From positions 929,840,694 to 929,904,693 of the forward strand of contig NC_056743.1 in the NCBI RefSeq assembly GCF_019279795.1: DNA of 64,000 nt, given 5' to 3'. Origin of the DNA: Protopterus annectens. Lineage: Eukaryota; Chordata; Ceratodontiformes; Protopteridae. The notes under the pieces are model-generated. The model did not search any database and was not told the DNA's origin. It worked only from the letters and a program-made list of their open reading frames with translations. Shown here piece after piece: positions 58,278 through 64,000 of the stretch. The position numbers and the translations under genes were made by a program. Numbering within the stretch: position 1 is the stretch's first letter; each line of letters opens with the position of its first letter.

Positions 58278-60476
58278 TCAATCTTGTCCCCCTCTGCCTC
58301 TAGGGGAATAGCTGTCCTGAGAATCCTGGGAAAACTGAGATTTTCGGAACCACATCTTCTTCTGCCCTCTGATTCCTAGAGAAGGACGGCTGAGGGTTAG
58401 AGAAGCGGTCTCCGACGGCAAAGTCTTCCCGTCCTTTTCGCTCTGGACCAGTGTGTCACATACGGTCTTCCCAAAGAGGGAAGAGCCATTGTAGGGAGCG
58501 TTGATAAACGACTCCTTGAAAGGGTCCGCGAACTGACACAATCTGAGCCTAGCATGACACCTCAAGGCTATGCCTGTCCCAGCCACTCTAGCTGCTCCTT
58601 CCGTGGCATGAGAGAGTAGCTGCATAGATGTATTCGACACTGATTTCAGAGTGGACATTTTCGCCGAAAACAGCTGTTTGTTCTGCGGCGATAAAGACTC
58701 TGGGGGTGACTCAGCGAATTCTGAAGCAAGGTCTCACTGTAGTCAAATCACATGTGCCAAATAGTTCAGCACATGGATAGAAAAAGTCGCTGAAGAGTAT
58801 ACGCGCTTCCCAAACCTATCCACCGACCTGGACTCCTTGTCTGGAGGGTGGGCTAAGGAACTCTCCTGTGCTAGTTCCTTCCTTGTGGCCGCTGCGACCA
58901 ACATAGCATCAACTGAGGCTCCTTTCGACCAGAGTTGTCTATCTGAAGGAGGAGATAAGACCTTGTCAGGATGCTTGGGAATGGGCTCTACGATATCAGG
59001 CTCCTTCCATGCCCTCGTGGTGATGAGGTCCACCAAGGGGTCTGCTGGTGGGGACACCAGGAAGTAGATGGGCCCGTGCCAAAGGCCTCCAGGAACACTG
59101 ACTCATCCCCAGAAGGTTTTGGGGCTGACCAACCTCCCCCTTCTGGCTGAGGATTTCCATAATTTCTCCGAAGGAGATGTCTTCGGGAGGTGACCTGGGG
59201 GAACCTTCTCCATCTAAGTCAGTGTCAGTGGTGAGGGACTCGGGGGAGTCCAGGTGCCTCCTTTTGCACTTGCGCTTGCAGTGGCCCTCTTCAGTGGGAC
59301 TTTCAGAAGGGGATCTGTGAGCTGCAGAGGTTTCCTTGGGGAAAATGACCTGGGGATCCGCTGGCACGGGCTGTACCTGAGACAGGATGAAGGGAGCCGT
59401 CGCCAAATCCAGGGGGGCCTGGGTGGTATCCGAGGGAATGGGCTGGGGGTCTCAATCCCTGGGAGAGAACCCTCTCCACCACTTCGAAGGCCGAAGGAGA
59501 AGTCCTCCCCAGATCTGAAGCAGGGACCAGGGCCGATGACAGGGTAGTCTGAGGTCCGAGGGAATGGATCGGATCCGAAAGAGTCAGAGACGAAGAATCC
59601 ATTCCCCTGGGTCCAACTCCCTGTCCGCGGCTCTGAGAGTCACTCGGATCCGAGCAGGTCGGATCCGAGGAACTCAAGGTAATAGCCAGAGTCGAGGTTG
59701 GAGGAACCGTCGGCGTGAAGCTACCAGCTCCGAAAAACCTCGGATCCAAAAGCCCCAAAGCATGGATCGGGGAAGAAGAAATGGGGCAGAAAAGAGGCAT
59801 GGAGGTCGCCCCTCCAGAGGGAGAGGGACCTGGCAAGACTCCCATCTGAATTTGGGTCTGAAGAAATCTCTGCATCATCCTGTCCCATATCCATTTCAGA
59901 TAGGCTCTGATTCGACCTCGAAGAGGCCACCGACTCAGATCTGGCTGGTCTGCGCAGAGGGATGGAGGGCCTCGGGTCCGAAAGTTCCAACGGCTCCGGT
60001 GAGAAACGTGGTGACCGGAGCCGAGGAGAAACAGGCCTCCTGGACTTGGATGGAGGGCTGAGAAAGAGCTCCCTGTCTGGGGATCTCTTGCAATGCCTGT
60101 CTTTCTTTTTCTCCCTTTCTTCTCTGTGTTTTTCCTTCTCCTTCTCTTTATCTTTGTCATGCTCGGTGACTGAAGATCTATCCTTAGAGGCCCCATCGCC
60201 AGACGAAGAGGGAGGCTGAGTCCCTGTCTGGGGGGGTGTACCAGAGACCGTGGCCGAGGCAGAATCCAGCATGGCAACTGGGAGAAGGCCTTTGGTGACT
60301 AGCTTGGGCTTGCGATCCCTAAGGGCCCTGGGGTTGAATCCTGAACAAACAGCACACTGGGTAGATTGATGTGCTACTCCTAGACATATCACACACAGAG
60401 TGTGACCATCAGCAGGGGAAAGCTTATTGTAACACTCTGTACATTTTTTGAATATAGGCTTTGGCTGATCAGCCAT
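58278..60476 (-). pseudogene. DIRS-H gag, frameshifted
   Basis: The start MADQPKPIFKKCTEC lies at about 60476, with C-x2-C, DGHTLCVICLG and HQSTQCAVC. A strongly charged stretch follows (EHDKDKEKEKEKHREEREKK) and Ser/Pro/Arg-rich linkers (59721-60277). The C-terminal half is in pieces: 58996-59406 (acidic, TTDTDLDGEGSPRSPPEDIS), 58743-59057 (VDAMLVAAATRKELAQESSL, RSVDRFGKRVYSSATFSIHV) and 58278-58658 (GTGIALRCHARLRLCQFADP, then an Arg/Gly end). Plus-strand frames here (59564-60061) are shadows. Confidence 0.8.
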
Positions 60477-60699
60477 AGTCCTGCGTTCAAAGGTAAGGAT
60501 ACCACCTTCCCACAAAAGAAAACCACACACACACACAAGTAGGGGAAGGGTAGGCCTGAAAAGTTCTCTACTACTAACAAAACTTTTTTTTTTAAACACT
60601 AACGACCAACGTGCTTCTACAGAAGGGGAGGAAGGGTAATCCTACACAAAAGCACTATGAAAGACAAAATTTCCACTTACTATCCCCTATATAACAAAG
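60477..60699 (-). other. DIRS-H untranslated leader
   Basis: Between gag and the 5' repeat. It holds a short (AC)n run (60526-60538) and a T run (60584-60593). No gene. Confidence 0.5.
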
Positions 60700-60891
60700 A
60701 GCAAAGGAGGCCACGATGCACACTACTGGCACGGCAAACGAGATCTGAGGGAAGGTTGGAGGTGTAGGGCATTATGGGTAAGGGGAGGAGCTCAGAGCTT
60801 GGAGCTGATGCTAGAAAAAAAGTTGCCGGCTCGGATCCAATACGGATCCATATACCCACAGGTTGCAGATAAAATGAAGTTAACTACTTCA
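60700..60891 (-). repeat. DIRS-H 5' inverted terminal repeat
   Basis: Mirror of 50010-50190, with GGCATTATGGGTAAGGGGAG-type block at 60768 and GGATCCAATACGGATCC, a short imperfect palindrome, near 60834. The outer end is near 60891. Confidence 0.82.
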
Positions 60892-61102
60892 TATCACCCA
60901 CTACTTCAAATACCACCCCAGGAAAGTGCATGCAGTGCCAATGGGATTCTACCATCTCCCCAAACATACACAAACACCTGCAAGTTAAACCACAGTGAAT
61001 CTGATCCAAGGGAAAGAGTCTAGTGACAGAGAACAGAGTAGGATATTATACAGTCACCACAGTACTACCAAGAAATTAAGTGAATTGCAGAAAAAAATGT
61101 AC
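60892..61102. other. Flank between DIRS-H and the candidate exon
   Basis: No repeat or coding frame recognised. If the exon call is right this is intron 3' of it on the minus strand. Confidence 0.4.
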
Positions 61103-61261
61103 CTTTTGAGTAGCATCGACAGTAGCTCTTCAGTTTTTCCTTCCAGCAGAGGCTGTTGGGATTTGAAAGGATCTTTTCCATATGTGACCTTCATGCAAAG
61201 TTCACTTAATTTCTTCAGTAGACGCTTTATGAGGAATAAGGATTCTGCAAATGCTGTAAAC
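61103..61261 (-). CDS. Candidate internal exon of an unidentified host gene
   Basis: On the minus strand a pyrimidine-rich segment ending CTGCTAG (AG at 61262-61263) precedes a 159-base open stretch, which is followed by GTACAT (donor GT at 61101-61102). The length is a multiple of three and both boundaries fall in phase 2, so it is a symmetric exon. It encodes about 52 residues, high in Leu/Lys and probably helical (for example LIKRLLKKLSELCMKVTYGK). I do not recognise the protein. It is the only non-transposon coding candidate in the window. The call rests on splice-site pattern and composition only. Confidence 0.4.
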
Positions 61262-61486
61262 CTAGCAGTAGAGTATAGAAATGTAAAGTATAGAAATGCA
61301 AATATAGACACTATGCACTACTTACTAATTATTAAAGGAAATAAATGTAAACAGTTCAGGGCATTTACTAACGACTGCCTAACCAATGTACATTTCCTGG
61401 ACTATAAAATTATACTTATCACAATCTGAATAAAATTAATCACATGCATAAATTTTCTTTAAAATACACTTGTCTTTTTGATAGAA
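61262..61486. other. Flank between candidate exon and DIRS-J
   Basis: A/T-rich, with a short imperfect duplication (AAAGTATAGAAATG type, 61272-61300) close to the proposed acceptor. No gene. Confidence 0.4.
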
Positions 61487-61720
61487 AGTACAGATCTGTA
61501 CACCTACCATAAAGGTAGATGCTCGAGTATATTCACTGTTGCAGTCTTGAGTTTGGATTTCCTGAAGTGAAAGCTCTCAGCCGGTCTGACTACCAGAGAA
61601 ATTTCTTTCCAGCTCTCAGGCTGGTAGACGCCCTGACCAACATTAGTATGTCTGAGTATAAAGGTAGCCAGCCTGCATCATACCACCAGTGTTTTCTTGC
61701 CTTCAACTAGGAGGAGCCCT
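61487..61720 (-). repeat. DIRS-J 3' terminal repeat
   Basis: The outer end is like DIRS-E and I. The inside has diverged and contains TATAAAG (61657-61663) on the plus strand. The partner is outside the window. Confidence 0.75.
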
Positions 61721-61844
61721 AAACAGATATGAGGTATCCAAAGGAAAACCTGACATACGAAAGCAGCCATTGAAGGGTCCCCTTGGATGAGTAGCAAAAC
61801 AGAATCAACCTACATAGTAAGCTGAGGGGCTTGGTGGGAGGGAA

Positions 61845-61925
61845 AGAAAACTGCAACAGTGATGGTAAGTGTCCGCAACTGTACTATGTTCTTTGTGTTT
61901 TACTGTTGCAGTCCTCACTATTGGG
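61845..61925. repeat. DIRS-J internal complementary region, shortened
   Basis: The left half, ending CAACTGTACT at 61885, mirrors the 61487 end but lacks the middle (a deletion between AACAGTGA and TGGTAAG). From 61886 (ATGTTCTTTGTGTTTTACTG) it mirrors the unseen 5' end. 61721-61844 has no gene. Confidence 0.75.
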
Positions 61926-61960
61926 AAGGTTCCCAAAGCTGAAAGGAGGAAGAAAGGTGT

Positions 61961-62976
61961 CTAAGGGGAAGAGAGGATACCCTGCAGGACAGCAGTGACA
62001 AAGCCTGCTCTAGACTTGGAGAAGGATGTCAGATGGTAGTGCTTGCTGAAGGTATGCACAGAAGACAGGGTGGCAGCCTCCAAGGTGTCCTTGGTGAGGA
62101 CACACTTTAGAAAGGCAGTGGAAGTAGCAGCTGCCCTGGTGGAATGAGGTTTTATCCTTACTGGTAGCACTTTGCCATGTGAGCTACAACAAAAGCAAAT
62201 GCAGTGGGAAATCCATTTGGAAATAGTTTGATTAGAGATTGGCGTGCCTTCTTTTCCAGAGGCAAAGGTAATAAAAAGCTGATCAGTCTTTCTCAAAGCT
62301 TTTGTCTTGTTCAGATAGAAACGTAACTGTCTGTGGACATGCAAAGAATGCAGAACTCTCTCCTCTTTGTTTTGTGGATTGGGGAAGAAGGTAGGAATAT
62401 TGATGGCCTGATTCAAAGAGGTGTCATTGACATTTTAACCATAAAGGATGGATTGGTTCTGAGAGAAATACTATCCCTGTGGAAGATAAGGAAAAATTGC
62501 ACTGACATGAGGGCCTGCAACTCAGAAAACCTCCTGGCTGAGGTGATAGCCAGAAAAACTGTTTTCCATGTCAGGAACTTAAGGTCCACAGAAGCTGTTG
62601 ACTCAAATGGGGGCAAGGTCAGTTTCTCTAGCACAGAATTAAGGTCCAAAGGAAGAGTAAGTTTCTTTCTGGGTGGTCTAATGTGGATTACTGTCCTAAG
62701 AAACTGCTTCGAGAGTAGATGGGAGAAAAGGGGTGGTTGAGAGGGCACAGATCCAGGGATGGCAGAAACGTGGATTTTAATGAAAGAATGAGCAGGCCAG
62801 TCAGGTATTCCAGGATGCTGGAAATGTGCTGACTTGGGATCTAGGTAGTGATCTTGGCACCAAATAGAAAATCTTTTCCACTTAGCTGAGTAGGATTTCC
62901 TGGTGCTAGGCCTTCTAGATTTGAGGATGTCTAGTACCTGTCTGATTAGGCTAACAACATTGTGGCATCTATCCAC
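61961..62976 (-). pseudogene. DIRS-J tyrosine recombinase, frameshifted
   Basis: Frame 61961-62416 has HSTRAAATSTAFLKCV (His and Arg) and HTFSKHYHLTSFSKS (Tyr). Frame 62413-62976 has SRRPSTRKSYSAKWKRFSIW (arm) and TSARRFSELQALMSVQFFLI (Arg; Val to Phe after it). A frameshift near 62415 splits it. A Leu/Tyr segment in the arm (residues about 40-60) is shortened. Confidence 0.83.
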
Positions 62977-63089
62977 ACTGCAAGGTTGAAGGTCTGTAGA
63001 TTGGGGTGTACAATGTTTCCCTCGTTCTGGGTGAGATCATCTATTCTCTAAGGGAGCAGCCATGGGCTCGGGTTGCTGAGTTACAGAAG

Positions 63090-64000
63090 GAGGGGGTATC
63101 AATGCAGTCTGGGGTTATAAGAATTGCTCTTGGGCCCTCTTCTCTTATCTTGAGCAAAACCTGAAGAAGAAGGGGTATAGGTGGAAATGCATAAATGAAA
63201 AGCTTTGCCCAAGGGAAGGAGAAGGCATCTGTTTTCCAAGCTATCTCCTGTTTCCTCCTGGTACAGAATTTTTACAGATGTGTGTTCTCTTTGGATGCAA
63301 AGCAGTCCTCCTTTGAAATTCTCCATGTCTGGGTTATGCACTGGAAGATTTTTGGGTGTAGATGCCCCTCATGAGGGTCCATCAAGTTTCTGTTTAGATG
63401 GTCTGCCATAACATTTTGAACTCCTGAAGGTATTGTGCTATCAAGCACAAGCCTACAGACTGAGCTGTTTCCCAGATTTGCAATGCTAGATGGCACAGGG
63501 GGTAAGAATGTGTCCATCCCTGTCTATCTATCATATAACTGTGATATCATCTTTCTTGATTAACAGTAAACCTGGGGTCCATTTTTCCTTGAAGGCTAAT
63601 AGGCCCTTTAATACTGCCATGAGTTCCTTCCAGTTGATGCGTCTCTCCTTGGGTCTGGAATCCCACTTCTCATGGGTTTGGAGGTTTTGGAAGTGAGCCC
63701 CCCATGCTGTCTTCAAGGCATCTGTGGCTAAGGTTTGAGCCTGAGGGGAAATTTTGAAATGGATGCCCCGATTCTCGGAGGAAGCTTGTGCCCACCATGA
63801 GAACTCTGTTGGAGGCAGGGGATCAGGCGGATCTTGGTCTCTAGGGACTGTGAGCTCTGGCAACAGACTTTCTTCAGGTACCATGTGAGCTACCTCATGT
63901 GTAGTCTGGCAAGGAGAACCATGAGGATGCTTGAGGCCATGTATCCCAGTGCTTAAAGAAATTCCCTTGTTGAGATGCAACCTCTCAATTGGATTCTGTG
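63090..64000 (-). pseudogene. DIRS-J methyltransferase-like region and RNase H
   Basis: Frame 63531-63980 has TLATDALKTAWGAHFQ (first Asp) and NWKELMAVLKGLLAFKEKW, ending DDITVI where RTDNTTVMW is expected (Asn to Asp/Ile changes). The RNase H tail is in 63272-63517 (VQNVMADHLNRNLMDPHEG). The methyltransferase-like part, around 63099-63341, is in pieces. RT begins beyond 63900 (HLNKGISLSTGIHGLKHP is connection text in a shifted frame). Confidence 0.75.

Larger units (their letters stand above)
49988..60891 (-). mobile_element. DIRS-H, group 1 DIRS-like element, split by DIRS-I
   Basis: 3' repeat at 49988-50190, internal complementary region at 50255-50340, recombinase cut at 51269 by DIRS-I and continued from 56175, then MT/RH, RT, gag, leader, and the 5' repeat ending near 60891. 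Without DIRS-I it is about 6 kb. Joining 51269 to 56175 restores recombinase text with no visible duplication. The RH-MT frame and RT are long and fairly intact; gag is shifted several times. Confidence 0.9.
61487..64000 (-). mobile_element. DIRS-J, group 2 DIRS-like element, running past the window end
   Basis: 3' repeat from 61487 (AGTACAGATCTGTACACC), internal complementary region at 61845-61925, YR, methyltransferase-like region, RNase H. RT and gag lie beyond 64000. The sequence differs more from DIRS-C, D and I than those do from each other. Confidence 0.85.

Noticed and set aside
59564-60061. Long plus-strand frame of 165 residues, Arg-rich
   Set aside because: It is antisense to DIRS-H gag in its Ser/Arg/Pro-rich linker, where low complexity keeps the opposite strand open. 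No domain was recognised.
1-64000. LTR retrotransposon or retrovirus interpretation of the RT-RNase H regions
   Set aside because: Terminal repeats are inverted, not direct. There is no aspartic protease or DDE integrase, and a tyrosine recombinase follows RNase H, which defines DIRS-type elements.
1-64000. CRISPR arrays, prokaryotic operons, phage or plasmid genes
   Set aside because: The repeats are few, long and dispersed, with no evenly spaced short direct repeats. The tyrosine recombinases belong to DIRS elements and not to phage, judged by linked RT and internal complementary regions.

Overview
The window is eukaryotic and consists almost entirely of transposable elements. I see no bacterial-style operons, ribosome binding sites, rRNA or functional tRNA genes, or CRISPR arrays. 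The content is tyrosine-recombinase retrotransposons of the DIRS1 type, two Penelope-like elements (PLEs), one tRNA-type SINE and simple repeats. Vertebrate-like DIRS elements at this density, with a SINE and GIY-YIG Penelope elements, suggest a large vertebrate genome. An amphibian (caecilian or salamander) is my best guess, but this is an inference from element content and not proof.

Layout, using my own labels DIRS-A to DIRS-J. 1-14912: DIRS-A, whose gag is split by PLE-1 (3436-13995); PLE-1 is in turn split by PLE-2 (7331-12889). 14913-15359: unassigned flank. 15360-about 37590: DIRS-E, split near its 3' end by DIRS-D (15629-21249) and DIRS-B (21254-about 32930), which lie side by side; DIRS-B is itself split by DIRS-C (24267-29822). 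37591-38194: unassigned. 38195-about 48283: DIRS-G, old, carrying a 158-base palindromic insert (39109-39266) and split by DIRS-F (40260-about 46828), which holds a SINE. 48284-49987: unassigned, with an (AC)n tract. 49988-about 60891: DIRS-H, split by DIRS-I (51270-56174). 60892-61486: flank with a candidate host exon at 61103-61261. 61487-64000: DIRS-J, running out of the window.

All ten DIRS elements are coded on the minus strand, so the 5' (gag) end of each is at the higher coordinate. The gene order is gag, then RT-RNase H-methyltransferase-like, then tyrosine recombinase (YR), with the last two overlapping in different frames. B, C, D, F, H and I show both inverted terminal repeats plus an internal complementary region in which the two element ends are joined in inverse order. 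This is the arrangement known from Dictyostelium DIRS-1. By protein and terminus sequence they fall into three groups: group 1 (A, B, F, H), group 2 (C, D, E, I, J) and the diverged group 3 (G).

Working together: gag would package the RNA, RT-RNase H would copy it, the internal complementary region is thought to template circle closure, and YR would integrate the circle without duplicating target sequence. The PLEs use an RT with a GIY-YIG nuclease and leave target duplications (14 and 9 bases here). Their terminal repeats carry hammerhead-ribozyme-like cores. Most copies are broken by stops and frameshifts. DIRS-D gag and YR, the long RT reading frame of DIRS-C, and the PLE-2 RT are the best preserved.
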